NCBI RefSeq assembly: GCF_036924715.1
Contig: NZ_JAZHSB010000001.1
Coordinates: 5,757,001-5,821,000 of the forward strand
Length of the DNA stretch: 64,000 bases
DNA from: Bradyrhizobium sp. AZCC 1721
GTDB taxonomy: Bacteria; Pseudomonadota; Alphaproteobacteria; Rhizobiales; Xanthobacteraceae
Direction: 5' to 3'
Position numbers and translations under genes: made by a program. Below the pieces are notes generated by a model. It was not told the origin of the DNA, searched no databases, and worked only from the letters and a program-made list of their open reading frames with translations. Positions within the stretch are counted from its first letter, which is position 1; each line of letters opens with the position of its first letter. Positions 52,384 to 61,612 of the stretch are shown here, in pieces.

Positions 52384-53091
52384 TTAGCGCTCGGACAGGC
52401 GGATTATCTGGCGCCCGCTATTCATCGCCTTGAGATTGTTGACGTACTCCTCAGGGCGCTGCCAGCGGTGAGGAACTTTCAATCCCATGAATTCCGCGAT
52501 GTCACCGATGAACGCAGTGCAATTGGTTGTTTCGGCGTTCCAGACCGGTGAACTCGCCTGCAATTTCTTGATGTAGGCGAAAACCCTTTTTGCGTCCGGC
52601 TCATTCAAGTAAACGCGATAACTAGCGGTCAGGTACTGCGGATCAAGATCGCCATAGCTTGCCGTGGTCTCGGACGGCACCCACATCAAATGACCAAGGA
52701 CATAAGCTGCGTTGTCTCCCGCAGGGGTAAGGCCTGCGACTTCAACTGCTCGCTCGCTTGTCTTCCCAAACCAGACGAAAGCGTGTCCCCAGCTCGCCGC
52801 CGTCCTGGCTCTGAAATCAACGTAGTACGGGCCCTTTGCTGATCCCGATCCCGGCTTTCGAGTCGACTGCGGCGCCGATTTGGATTCAATGGGCGCCGCC
52901 TCACTGGAAACAAGCGCGTTCGCAGCGGCGGCGCGCTTGTGGACCTCCCGTTTCTGGGGAATGAAACGTTCCGAGCGGGCGCGAGTGTCAATCTCGCGTG
53001 CAGAAGCTGATTGGGTTTTGCACTGGAGCAAGACAGCGAGTGTGAATCCCGCAAGCAAGCATATTCCCAACCTCTTCGGCCTATTTGCCAC
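52384..53091 (-). CDS. Secreted protein, possible papain-like fold
   Basis: A 235-residue protein. The N-terminus is hydrophobic (LGICLLAGFTLAVLLQC) with a cysteine, perhaps a lipoprotein or signal peptide. The C-terminal part has PYYVDFRARTAASWGHAFVW, LTPAGDNAAYVLGHLMWV, and NCTAFIGDIAEFMGL. A His followed about 100 residues later by an Asn-Cys motif recalls NlpC/P60 or LRAT-type enzymes, with order permuted. Similar proteins are common in Bradyrhizobium. Enzyme function is inferred and not certain. Confidence 0.7.
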   Translation of the reverse strand: MANRPKRLGICLLAGFTLAVLLQCKTQSASAREIDTRARSERFIPQKREVHKRAAAANALVSSEAAPIESKSAPQSTRKPGSGSAKGPYYVDFRARTAASWGHAFVWFGKTSERAVEVAGLTPAGDNAAYVLGHLMWVPSETTASYGDLDPQYLTASYRVYLNEPDAKRVFAYIKKLQASSPVWNAETTNCTAFIGDIAEFMGLKVPHRWQRPEEYVNNLKAMNSGRQIIRLSER

Positions 53092-53143
53092 GCTTCGCCC
53101 TTCAACTGTCGACGATAAAGGTCAGATTCCGCGAGACCTTAAA

Positions 53144-53335
53144 TCAATACCGCGCATAGGGCCGCGGCGGCGCGACAGGCGTCTTGCCGATTGGGGTCTT
53201 CCCGATTGGGGTCTTGCCAATCGGCATCTTTCCGACTTGGGCCGTCTGATAGACGGGCTGTCGGCGCGGAATGTCGGCAGCACCAGCGGCAGTCACCACG
53301 GCAAGCGTTGCACCGACAACAATCACAGTCTTCAT
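53144..53335 (-). CDS. Small secreted protein with IGKTP repeats
   Basis: A 63-residue protein with signal peptide MKTVIVVGATLAVVTAAGAA and a mature part made of IGKTP units: four near-identical five-residue blocks (MPIGKTPIGKTPIGKTP) ending in VAPPRPYARY. The DNA repeats the 15-base unit. Starts at 53335. Basic and short; function unknown. The upstream region has two short direct repeats. Confidence 0.6.
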   Translation of the reverse strand: MKTVIVVGATLAVVTAAGAADIPRRQPVYQTAQVGKMPIGKTPIGKTPIGKTPVAPPRPYARY

Positions 53336-53431
53336 CACGGTACTTTTCCTCCAGGTTAGAAGAAACAAGGCAGCAAACTGCTGCGGCGTTCTCCTCAGAC
53401 CCGCCGTGAGCATGAGCGTCGGAATACGTCG

Positions 53432-53495
53432 ACAGTGCGGCAGATCAGACACGTTCGAGGGATAGGTCTACAGTGCGGCATATATGAGACATGTT
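53432..53495. repeat. Short direct repeats upstream of the IGKTP gene
   Basis: ACAGTGCGGCAGATCAGACA then CGTTC at 53432, and ACAGTGCGGCATATATGAGA then CATGTTGG at 53470, 38 bases apart. Imperfect direct repeats; possible regulator sites for the minus-strand small gene. Confidence 0.5.
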
Positions 53496-53718
53496 GGAAC
53501 CTCGACCCTATTGGGTCGATGGTGCGATAGCCGAACGCCATTGTCGCGCCAATCCATCCGATGGCGACGCCAAGGCGATATTGACAACGGGCCTACGTTG
53601 TTCGGCTTTGGGCAAACTCGGAAGTCCGGAGGTGATCGGCAATAGAGTAACGGAGGCTGCCATGTGGGCAGCCTCTCTCCATGCCTTGAAGCTATCTCCA
53701 CGTCGCCGCCTGCCCCCG

Positions 53719-53964
53719 TCATGGGGACTCATCCCAACGTGGAGATGAAACGACAGGGCTCACGCCCATCCCGAACTCACGTGTGGGCTTCCGATCGGTC
53801 CTCAACAACCGTTGTGCGGCCTCGGGTTTTGTGGCGCAGCGCTCGAGCCAGCGAGCCACGAGAAAATCAACCCGCGCGGCAAATCGCCGTTGAGCCGCTG
53901 CCAGCAAAGGCCTCGCTCCCAAGCTCTGATTGGATGGTCTTTTGACGTCGTTGCGGGCGTTCAT
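53719..53964 (-). CDS. Small hypothetical protein
   Basis: An 81-residue frame from ATG 53964 with GGAGG five bases upstream: MNARNDVKRPSNQSLGARPL followed by LAAAQRRFAARVDFLVARWL. The helix-rich central part is Ala/Arg-rich, then a Ser/Pro-rich tail (GMGVSPVVSSPRWDESP). No family recognised. The good ribosome site is the main support. Confidence 0.4.
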   Translation of the reverse strand: MNARNDVKRPSNQSLGARPLLAAAQRRFAARVDFLVARWLERCATKPEAAQRLLRTDRKPTREFGMGVSPVVSSPRWDESP

Positions 53965-54589
53965 CTTGCCCTCCTGCCGGTTCGGCGGAGGGAGCGGCCC
54001 TGCGCCGAGAGTTACACTCTTGCTTTGCGGATCAGCCCCGCTTCGAGCTGAAAGTTCGGGCCCCACGTCATCACGGACATGCACGACCAATCGGCCAGCC
54101 GAATAAGCGGCCGGACGCGGACGGCAGTCTCTGCGATGTGTGTGCGCGCGTTACGCATTGCGGTCCTCAAGAGTGCAGGCAATTTCACCCGCGACGAATG
54201 TCACGATCTAAACGCAGAGAAAATTCGGCGCGTCAATGTTTTATGCGCACGAGGTGCGGGATTTGTTGCGCGCTAGTAATTTTCGAACGCTAGCGGAGCC
54301 GACTGGGTTCGAAAATTTCAGGCTATTGTCCGTTGGGCGGAAGTGGCGGTTTACTTCGCCATGTCCGGTCTACCCCCGGGAAGCACACACCAATCGGACG
54401 GATCGGCGTGTCCAGTTGGGGGTCATTAGCTGAACCTACAGCCCATCTCCGGACTTCCGTTCTGCCCGCGAGAGCAGACGTTGCCCATCGTGATCGTCAT
54501 GCCGGCGATGGGCCAGGAGCGGACAGTTAATGAGGCCTCAGCACCCCTTGTCGCGCCAAGTTTTGTCGTCGATCCGCAGTGGATCGCTG
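53965..54589. other. Gene-poor stretch
   Basis: 625 bases with no convincing gene. It includes a weak copy of the dispersed repeat seen near 24.1 and 25.4 kb (CCATGTCCGGTCTACCCC at about 54359) and short palindromes. It may hold decayed sequence. Confidence 0.4.
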
Positions 54590-55495
54590 TCAAGTCCGCT
54601 CATCGGCACTAGAAAAGTAGAGAAGCGCCGCAACAGAGCTGATCACTAACGCCGCGCCCGTTAAGCTCAGCATCGTAATACGTTCGCCAAGGATCCATGC
54701 TCCTAGCATGAGCGCGACGACTGGATTGACGAAGGTGTAAGTGGCGACAACCGGGGCGGACATGCGATCGAGCAGCCACAGGTAGGCTGTGTTCCCGACG
54801 ACGCTACCGAGGAGCGCCAGATAGAGCATACCGCCGAGTGATACGATTGAGACCTGGCGCGGCGAGAAGTCGATCCATTCGCCGACCAAATGACTCAGCA
54901 TCAACAGGCCGACGCTACCGCAGATAAGCTGCATGCCAGCAAGATCATGGGGCGGAATATGGGCTGCGCGCCTTTGCACGTACACGCTGCCGAGTGCCCA
55001 GGACAGAGAGGATACCAGAAGCAAAAGAATCACACCGATCGGCAGCGAATTGTGCGTATTCGATGTTTCATTCCATGCGATTACTGCAACGCCGGCCAAG
55101 CCGGGCACAAGCGCTAAGAGTCTTCTTAAAGCTTCGCTTTGACCAGTTGATACGTTGACAAGCACGATCCAGAACGGAATCGTCGCCAAAAAGATGGCCG
55201 ATAACCCCGAAGGGACATAACGCTGGGCATATGCGAGGGTCCCGTGACATCCGATGAAGAGGAGCGCGCCACTGATTGCAGCGTGCCACCAATCTTCCCG
55301 CGATCGTGGAGTCAATCTCCTCAATTGCGAGAAGCCAAGCAATACAGCGCCACCAAGAATGGAGCGCGCTCCAATCAGAAGCAAAGGAGGGATTGACTGC
55401 AAGCCTAGCGCGATTGCTAGATATGTTCCCCCCCATAATAGATAGATGGCGCCGAATGCGCCTATTAATTGGGCTCGGCGTGTGCCTATCGACAT
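54590..55495 (-). CDS. EamA/DMT superfamily transporter
   Basis: A 301-residue inner-membrane exporter with ten hydrophobic helices and two EamA repeats: LIGAFGAIYLLWGGTYLAIA then the second half beginning ILLLLVSSLSWALGSVYVQR. The C-terminal signature is APVVATYTFVNPVVALMLGA then LGERITMLSLTGAALV. Substrates of the family include metabolites and drugs. Codon use looks AT-richer than the neighbouring genes. Starts at 55495 (MSIGTRRAQLIGAF). No operon partner. Confidence 0.85.
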   Translation of the reverse strand: MSIGTRRAQLIGAFGAIYLLWGGTYLAIALGLQSIPPLLLIGARSILGGAVLLGFSQLRRLTPRSREDWWHAAISGALLFIGCHGTLAYAQRYVPSGLSAIFLATIPFWIVLVNVSTGQSEALRRLLALVPGLAGVAVIAWNETSNTHNSLPIGVILLLLVSSLSWALGSVYVQRRAAHIPPHDLAGMQLICGSVGLLMLSHLVGEWIDFSPRQVSIVSLGGMLYLALLGSVVGNTAYLWLLDRMSAPVVATYTFVNPVVALMLGAWILGERITMLSLTGAALVISSVAALLYFSSADERT

Positions 55496-55692
55496 AGATG
55501 CCCTCTTGCTGTTGACAATCAAGACAACAGCATGCCAACGCATCGACAAGCGGCGAGGTTTCCGTTGCTGATAAAGGCTCGCTCCGAGGTGAAATGTCTT
55601 CTCCGGGTCACGAGCGGCAATCCTCTAACTGATCGTAAGATTTCCGCCTCTCCGTCCGAAGCGAAAATCTGCGCCTTTGTGAGTCCACGCCC

Positions 55693-56103
55693 CTAGAAGA
55701 ATTCGTCGAGGAACGCCGCCGCTTCATCCGAGATGCCGGCGATCTTATTCGTTGCCTGACGATAGAACTTGAAATTGAGCTCGGTCCCGGGTTGGCCGTC
55801 ATTCCAGTCGGTGAAATGCTTGAGCTCGCTCCGCCCCAGCGGCCGCTTCGCGAGCGCGGTGCGTCGGATGGTGACGCTCACGCGCGGTGTTTGCCTGGTG
55901 ATGCCGCGCTTCCTGGCGATCGCTTCAGCCGAAACCACAACGCCGCGCGCGATAAGGCCCTGCCCGCCCTCGTTCTCGCTCGCGAACACGAAAACCGTGT
56001 CGCCTTCGGCGATATGCTTGCCGCCATACATGGTCTTTTGCGCTGTCAACGCGAACGTCTTCGGCCGCAGATCGGAAACCTCGGCCTTGATCGCGAACGC
56101 CAT
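55693..56103 (-). CDS. Conserved hypothetical protein
   Basis: A 136-residue soluble protein. It contains strands (DTVFVFASENEGGQGLIARG and VVVSAEAIARK) that resemble a PUA/EVE-like RNA- or modified-base-binding fold, and ends with LNFKFYRQATNKIAGISDEA. I cannot confirm this fold. Its start (MAFAIKAEVSDLRPKTFALT) has no signal peptide. It lies 16 bases downstream of the GMC oxidoreductase gene on the same strand and may be co-transcribed. Confidence 0.65.
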   Translation of the reverse strand: MAFAIKAEVSDLRPKTFALTAQKTMYGGKHIAEGDTVFVFASENEGGQGLIARGVVVSAEAIARKRGITRQTPRVSVTIRRTALAKRPLGRSELKHFTDWNDGQPGTELNFKFYRQATNKIAGISDEAAAFLDEFF

Positions 56104-56119
56104 GCTCCTCGTGCCAATG

Positions 56120-57763
56120 CTAGGCCGACACCGGGAATCTGACGGCTTCCAGCGCGGTCTTGCCGCGGATCATGTCGGAGGCCTTGTCGGCGATCATCAG
56201 CGTCGAGGCATTGAGATTGGCCGAGATCATGCGCGGCATGATCGATGCATCGACCACGCGCAGGCCCTGCAGTCCGTGCACACGCAACTGGTCGTCGACC
56301 ACGGCCCATTTGGCATCCGCCGGTCCCATGCGGCAGGTGCAGCCGGGGTGGAATGTGGTCGTGCCGCGCTCGGTGGCGGCCGCCAGGAATTCGTCGTCGC
56401 TCTGCACCTTGGGTCCGGGGAAATCCTCATAGGCGTAGTATGGCGCGAGCGGCTTGGACGCGAGCAGCCGGCGCGCCAGTTTCATGCCGGCGACGACGAC
56501 GCGGCGGTCGATCTCTTCCACCAGATAATTGGTCTGGATGATCGGCGGCGCGAACGGATCGGCGGAGCGGATGCGGACATAGCCGCGGCTCTCCGGGCGC
56601 TGCTGCCATGAGGCAACCGTCATGCCGGGCTCGTCCTCGAGCTGGCCCTGCACGCCTTCCTTGTAGCTCGCCGGCGTAAAGGTGAGCTGCAGGTCGGAGC
56701 TTTCGGTGGTCTCGCCCGAGTGCCAGAAGCAATAGACCATGGTCGGCGACAGCGACAGCAACCCGCGCCGCGTCGTCGCCCATTTCAGCGCCTCGACCCA
56801 GAGGCTCAAGCCGCGCCGGAGTTCGTTGATGGTCCTGATGTTCTTGACGCGCGCGACCGAGCGCGGCGCGTAATGATCCTGCAGGCCTTCACCGACGCCC
56901 AGCAGCGCGTGACGAACCTCGATCCCGTGCGATTGCAGTAGTTCGGGCGAGCCGACGCCGGACAATTGCAGCACCTGCGGCGAGTTATAGGCGCCGCCGG
57001 AAAGAATGACTTCCTTGTTGGCGCGCACCTCGACGGGCGTGCCTCCCTTGCCGCCCCGGAGATAACGCACGCCGACCGCGCGCTTGCCCTCGAAAATGAG
57101 GTTGGTGACATGCGCATGCGTCCGCACATCGACATTCGGCCGCTTCCGCGCCGGATGCAAAAACGCCTTGGCGGCGCTCATGCGCAGACCGTTCTGGATG
57201 GTGCGCTGGCAGTAGGAGACGCCCTCCTGGATCGCGCCGTTGTAATCGGGATTTTTGGGGATCCCGAGGCTGACGGCACCTTCCATGAAGGCCTCGCACA
57301 GCGGATCCTGCCAATCCATGGTGGTGACGATAAGACTGCCTTCGCGGCCGCGATAGGTCTCGTCGCATTCGCCGACGCGGCACTCCAGCCGCTTGAAATA
57401 GGGCAGTATGTCCGGATAGCCCCAGCCGCGGTTGCCTAGCTGCGCCCAGGTATCGAAATCCTGGCGCTGGCCGCGGTTGTAGATATGGCCGTTGATCGAC
57501 GACGAGCCGCCCAGCGTCTTGCCGCGCGGCGCGTAGATGCTGCGCCCGCCGGTCCATGGCCCCGGTTCCTGCTGATAGGCCCAGTTGACGCTCTTCATGT
57601 GGAACGTCTTGATGAAGCCGGCGGGCAGATGGATGTAGGGATGCCAGTCCTTGCCACCCGCTTCGAGCACGCAGACGCGGCTGGAAGAATCTTCGCTGAG
57701 CCGGTTGGCGAGCACGCTTCCAGCGGAGCCCGCGCCGATAATCACATAATCGAACGTTTCCAT
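56120..57763 (-). CDS. GMC family oxidoreductase
   Basis: A 547-residue FAD flavoenzyme of the choline/glucose dehydrogenase type. The dinucleotide motif is VIIGAGSAGSVLANRL; GMC signatures include TLGGSSSINGHIYNRGQ and SGGAYNSPQVLQLSGVG; catalytic His is in TTFHPGCTCRMG. Cytoplasmic, without signal peptide. The alcohol substrate is unknown. It leads to a GNAT acetyltransferase gene upstream on the same strand (24 bases away). Confidence 0.92.
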   Translation of the reverse strand: METFDYVIIGAGSAGSVLANRLSEDSSSRVCVLEAGGKDWHPYIHLPAGFIKTFHMKSVNWAYQQEPGPWTGGRSIYAPRGKTLGGSSSINGHIYNRGQRQDFDTWAQLGNRGWGYPDILPYFKRLECRVGECDETYRGREGSLIVTTMDWQDPLCEAFMEGAVSLGIPKNPDYNGAIQEGVSYCQRTIQNGLRMSAAKAFLHPARKRPNVDVRTHAHVTNLIFEGKRAVGVRYLRGGKGGTPVEVRANKEVILSGGAYNSPQVLQLSGVGSPELLQSHGIEVRHALLGVGEGLQDHYAPRSVARVKNIRTINELRRGLSLWVEALKWATTRRGLLSLSPTMVYCFWHSGETTESSDLQLTFTPASYKEGVQGQLEDEPGMTVASWQQRPESRGYVRIRSADPFAPPIIQTNYLVEEIDRRVVVAGMKLARRLLASKPLAPYYAYEDFPGPKVQSDDEFLAAATERGTTTFHPGCTCRMGPADAKWAVVDDQLRVHGLQGLRVVDASIMPRMISANLNASTLMIADKASDMIRGKTALEAVRFPVSA

Positions 57764-57787
57764 CGTCTCTTTTCTGGCGCGGCTTAG

Positions 57788-58381
57788 TTACCGCGGCTTA
57801 TCGTTGAGTTGATAATTGAGATGCGCCTTCACCGTCGGCCATTCGCTGGCAATGATGCTGTAAACCACGGTGTCGCGCAATGTCCCGTTCGGCGCGATCT
57901 GATGGCTGCGCAGGATGCCGTCCAGCTTGGCGCCCAGGCGCTCGATGCCGCGCCGGCTCTGGTGATTGAAGAAATGGGTACGGAACTCCACGGCAATGCA
58001 ATTCAACTTCTCGAACGCGTGCGTCAGCAGCAGCAATTTGCACTGCGTATTGAGCGCGCTGCGCTGCACGCGCTTGGCGTACCAGGTCGAGCCGATTTCG
58101 ACGCGGCGGTTGGCGGCATCGACGTTCATATAGGTCGTCATGCCTGCAATCTTGCCCTCGGCATCAAACACCGTGAACGGCAGCATCGATCCCGCCGCGA
58201 ACAGGCCGAGCCGGCGATCGATTTCTTTTTTCATGTTTTCGGCGGTCGGAATGGCGGTGTACCAGAGCTTCCACAGCTCGCCGTCCCTCACCGCTTCCAC
58301 CAGGCCGTCGATGTGATCGTGCGACAACGGCTCCAGCCGCGCGTGCTCGCCGCGAAGGGTTACCGGTTCAAGAAAGGCCAT
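57788..58381 (-). CDS. GNAT N-acetyltransferase (RimJ/RimL-like)
   Basis: A 197-residue acetyltransferase. Core pieces: LRGEHARLEPLSHDHIDGLV, then MTTYMNVDAANRRVEIGSTW and EFRTHFFNHQSRRGIERLGA, the last being the family-typical Asn/Arg-Gly segment that follows the fourth strand. The canonical R/QxxGxG/A acetyl-CoA loop is replaced by YAKRVQRSALNTQCKLLLL, as often in the RimJ group. Target may be a protein N-terminus or a small amine; not known. Confidence 0.85.
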   Translation of the reverse strand: MAFLEPVTLRGEHARLEPLSHDHIDGLVEAVRDGELWKLWYTAIPTAENMKKEIDRRLGLFAAGSMLPFTVFDAEGKIAGMTTYMNVDAANRRVEIGSTWYAKRVQRSALNTQCKLLLLTHAFEKLNCIAVEFRTHFFNHQSRRGIERLGAKLDGILRSHQIAPNGTLRDTVVYSIIASEWPTVKAHLNYQLNDKPR

Positions 58382-58397
58382 TCTATTACTCCGCTCT

Positions 58398-58440
58398 CTC
58401 CGCCGTCATTGCGAGGAGCAGCAGCGACGAAGCAATCCAT
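58398..58440. repeat. Half copy of the GTCATTGCGAGGAGC repeat
   Basis: CCGCCGTCATTGCGAGGAGC (then AGCAGCGACGAAGCAATCCAT) matches the left arm of the element at 12626-12716, with an added AGC. No right arm is present. Between the GNAT and SMP-30 genes. Confidence 0.65.
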
Positions 58441-58462
58441 CTATCCCCTCGTGGCGCAATCG

Positions 58463-59389
58463 TCACTTGTTCAAGAAATTCAGCGCCAGTCCCGGCCGCG
58501 CCCAGTCCATCGCAATCAACTCGCCCCTCCCCGACAGTGTGATGTACGCCGTCTTCAACTCCGGCCCGCCGAATGCGATATTGGTGGTGACGCGGTCGCC
58601 GGTCGGCACCTGCTCGACCAGCGTGCCGTCAGGCGCGATCACCGAGATGCAGCCCGACACCAGCGTCGCCACGCAGACATTGCCACTTGCCTCCACCGCC
58701 ATCGAGTCAAACATCTGGTAGCCACCGAGCCCCGCGATCGGCTTGCCGCGCTCGCCGCGGTAGATCACGTCGCGCGGCTTGATGGTGCCGGGCTCGGATA
58801 TCTCATAGGCCCACAACCGCGCGGTCGGCGTCTCCGCGATGTACACTGTCTTCTCGTCCGGCGACAGGCCGATGCCGTTGGCGGGCAGCACGCCGTGCAC
58901 GACCTCCACGACCTCCGTCATGCCCGGCTTGATGTAGTAGAACGCCCCGACATCCATCTCGCGGGCGCGGCGCTTGCCGAGATCGGAGAACCAGAGGCCG
59001 CCGTGCTTGTCGAACACGAGGTCGTTGGGGCCCCGCAGGGCGTGCTCACCGCATTTGGTGACGACGGTCTCGATCTTGCCGCTCTGCAGATCCACGCGCT
59101 GGATCGAGCCGCCCTGATAATCATCGGGCTGCGGCCCCGGCATGATCATCTTGCCCGTGGGAATCCAGCTAAAGCCGCCATTGTTGCAGATGTACATCTT
59201 GCCGTCGGGGCCGAGCGCTGCGCCATTGGGGCCACCGGGAATTTGCGCGACGACCTCCTTGCGCCCATCAGGATAAACCCGCGTCAGCCGCTTGCCGCGG
59301 ATTTCGACCAGCACCACCGATCCGTCCGGCATGACAACCGGGCCTTCCGGAAACTCCAGATCGGTGGCGAGAACGCGGATATCGGCCAT
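58463..59389 (-). CDS. SMP-30/gluconolactonase/LRE-like hydrolase
   Basis: A 308-residue beta-propeller enzyme of the SMP-30 group. Family marks are EGPVVMPDGSVVLVEI, LRGPNDLVFDKHGGLWFSDL and GVLPANGIGLSPDEKTVYIA, containing the Glu, Asn and Asp that bind calcium or zinc. Such enzymes hydrolyse lactones. Start at 59389 with GGAGG seven bases upstream (MADIRVLATDLEFPEG). No signal peptide. Neighbours include a GMC oxidoreductase and an enolase-superfamily enzyme, so a sugar-acid or lactone pathway is possible but unproven. Confidence 0.9.
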   Translation of the reverse strand: MADIRVLATDLEFPEGPVVMPDGSVVLVEIRGKRLTRVYPDGRKEVVAQIPGGPNGAALGPDGKMYICNNGGFSWIPTGKMIMPGPQPDDYQGGSIQRVDLQSGKIETVVTKCGEHALRGPNDLVFDKHGGLWFSDLGKRRAREMDVGAFYYIKPGMTEVVEVVHGVLPANGIGLSPDEKTVYIAETPTARLWAYEISEPGTIKPRDVIYRGERGKPIAGLGGYQMFDSMAVEASGNVCVATLVSGCISVIAPDGTLVEQVPTGDRVTTNIAFGGPELKTAYITLSGRGELIAMDWARPGLALNFLNK

Positions 59390-59538
59390 GAATCCTCCCG
59401 GCTTGCTTTTGGCTGCAGGCGGATTTCTGGCTCGGCCCCGCACGCGCAACAATTCGTCGCGGCAGTTATGGCAAAGTCGGTTTGGCTTGCCAAGCAATCA
59501 CGGGCAATGAAGCGGCGCAGGGCAGCATTGCGGAGACG

Positions 59539-60372
59539 CTACTCCTTGACCGGCACCCAGATCTCCAGCCCGCCATTGCCGGTGGCGGGATCGAAATTCT
59601 CGTCGTAGCGCTCGAAGCTCGGCGCATCTGCCGCCTTCATGCCGGATGCCGGCAGCCAGTGATTCCAGATCGTGTTGACGGTGCGGCGGATGGTCGAGAT
59701 GTGCTCTGAGTGGGTGAACACCGCATACTTCTGCTCCGGAATCCGCACACGGGCGAACTCGCGCGGCAGATCGGAGAAGTCGGCGACTTCGACGCCGGCG
59801 ATGTAGTCGAAGCCGGAATCATCGCCATTGCAGCAGACGCCGTAGGCCACCTTGCCGACCCGGTTCGGGATGTCGTCGACTTTCTGGTGAAATTGCTCCC
59901 ACTGGTTCGGAATGCCGGCGCCGCCGTTCTCATGCGTGCAGCGTTCGCTGATGCCGGCGATGAGCAACGGCTTGGAAGTTTCGAAACGCGGCGGCTTGAG
60001 AGTATCGAGCAGAGTTGAATCCATCATGATTGGCTCCTGAAGCTTGAGATGATCAAGGCACGTTGCGGCGCGGACCGCTTCGGGCGTGATGCCGAAATGG
60101 TCGCGGAACGCGCGGGTGAAAGCTTCGTGAGAGCTGTAGTCCGCATCCAGCGCGAGGCTTAGAATGTCGGGCGCGCCGGCGGCCAGCGCCTGCGCCGCCT
60201 TGGTCAGCCTGCGGGCACGCACATAACGCATCACCGAAAGGCCAATCGCGGCGGCAAACGCCCGCACCAGATGGAAGCGCGAGACGCCAGCAATGCCCGC
60301 GATCTCATCGAGCGTCAGCGGCTCGGCGAGATGACTTTCGATGTACCAGAGCGCCTTCTGGGCTGGATTCAT
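59539..60372 (-). CDS. AraC family regulator with GyrI-like effector domain
   Basis: A 277-residue activator. The N-terminal AraC domain (residues 1-105) has two helix-turn-helices (LTLDEIAGIAGVSRFHLVRA and DYSSHEAFTRAFRDHFGITP). The C-terminal part is a GyrI/BmrR-like ligand-binding domain (ADFSDLPREFARVRIPEQKY, then FERYDENFDPATGNGGLEIW). DNA-binding domain first and effector last is the Rob arrangement. Ligand unknown. Divergent from the enolase-superfamily gene. Confidence 0.88.
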   Translation of the reverse strand: MNPAQKALWYIESHLAEPLTLDEIAGIAGVSRFHLVRAFAAAIGLSVMRYVRARRLTKAAQALAAGAPDILSLALDADYSSHEAFTRAFRDHFGITPEAVRAATCLDHLKLQEPIMMDSTLLDTLKPPRFETSKPLLIAGISERCTHENGGAGIPNQWEQFHQKVDDIPNRVGKVAYGVCCNGDDSGFDYIAGVEVADFSDLPREFARVRIPEQKYAVFTHSEHISTIRRTVNTIWNHWLPASGMKAADAPSFERYDENFDPATGNGGLEIWVPVKE

Positions 60373-60489
60373 GACAGACAGCTCTCATGCGAAGCGTTGG
60401 CATTATCGGCGGTTCCGCCGCGCTTCATTTGACAGTCCTTGCTCTTCGATCGTGCCACTGACAAGGTAGGGAACGCTTTCGGAGGTACC

Positions 60490-61596
60490 ATGCTGATTAC
60501 CAATGTCCGGGCGCACCATATCCGTATTCCCTATGACGCCGGTGTCGCGAGCTTCAAGCAGGGCGCATCCGCCATCTCGGCGCTGGAAATCGTCATGGTG
60601 GAAGTTTCGACCGACTCCGGCATCACAGGCTGGGGCGATGCCTTTGCCTATGTCTGCCCGCGAACCAGCTACGCCGCCATCGAGGAAATGATTGCGCCGC
60701 AAGCACGGGGACAGGAAGTCCCAGATGCGGCCGGCATTCCCGCCCTCATGGAACAGATCCAGCGCAACCTGCATCTGTTCGGCCGCTATGGCATCACCAT
60801 GTTTGCGATCTCAGCGTTGGATATTGCGCTGTGGGACCTCGCGGCAAAGGTCAAGGGCGTGCCGTTGTACCGCCTGATCGGCGAAGCCAAGCGCACGCGG
60901 ATTCCTGCGTATGCGAGCCTGCTGCGGATCGGAAAGCCCGAGCTGATCGCAAGCGAATGCGAGACCGCGCTGCGGCAGGGCTACAAGGCGATCAAGCTGC
61001 ATGAGACCACAACGCCTGCGGTATATGCCGCGCGGCAGGCGATCGGCGCCGGCATTCCGCTGATGGTCGATTTGAACTGTCCACTGAATGGCGAGGAGGC
61101 GATCGCCTTCGCGCATTCCTGCCGCGACGCCGCGCCGCTGTTCCTTGAAGAGCCGGTCTGGCCGCCGGAAGATTTTGCAACGCTGGCCGAGGTGCGAAGC
61201 AAGGGCGGGCTCAACGTTGCAGCCGGAGAGAATGCCTGCACGGTTCATCAATTCAGGCAGATGCTGAAGGCGGGCGCGGTGAGCCATGCGCAACCCTCCG
61301 TCATCAAGGTCGGCGGCATCACCGAATATCTGAAGGTGGCCGTCTTGGCCGACAAATTCGGCGTCAGGCTTGCACCGCATTCGCCGTATTTCGGCCCGGG
61401 CTTCCTGGCGACGCTGCAATTGATGTCGCTGCGCGACGACGCGAGCTTTATCGAGGTGTTCTCCATGAGACGCGCCGCCTGCTTGTGGCACGGCCGCATC
61501 GACGTCGATGCCAATGGCAATGTGGAGGTGCCGCAGGGGCCGGGTCTCGGTTACGAACCGGACAAGGCCATCATGGAGCAATACCGCGTGGCGTAA
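60490..61596 (+). CDS. Mandelate racemase / muconate lactonizing enzyme family protein
   Basis: A 368-residue enolase-superfamily enzyme. The Lys-x-Lys site is AIKLHETT (with YKAIKL); metal ligands are Asp in LMVDLNCP, Glu in LFLEEPVWPPED and Glu in NVAAGENAC; a C-terminal His appears in LAPHSPYFGPG. GGAGG precedes the ATG at 60490. Typical members abstract a proton next to a carboxylate of a sugar acid. Exact substrate unknown. Divergent from an AraC regulator, which may control it. Confidence 0.9.
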   Translation: MLITNVRAHHIRIPYDAGVASFKQGASAISALEIVMVEVSTDSGITGWGDAFAYVCPRTSYAAIEEMIAPQARGQEVPDAAGIPALMEQIQRNLHLFGRYGITMFAISALDIALWDLAAKVKGVPLYRLIGEAKRTRIPAYASLLRIGKPELIASECETALRQGYKAIKLHETTTPAVYAARQAIGAGIPLMVDLNCPLNGEEAIAFAHSCRDAAPLFLEEPVWPPEDFATLAEVRSKGGLNVAAGENACTVHQFRQMLKAGAVSHAQPSVIKVGGITEYLKVAVLADKFGVRLAPHSPYFGPGFLATLQLMSLRDDASFIEVFSMRRAACLWHGRIDVDANGNVEVPQGPGLGYEPDKAIMEQYRVA

Positions 61597-61612
61597 TCCG
61601 CGGGGCAGCCCC

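Noticed and set aside
57809..59608. A 599-codon plus-strand frame
   Set aside because: Antisense to the GNAT, SMP-30 and AraC genes, with Arg/His/Ala-rich chance composition and no recognisable domain.
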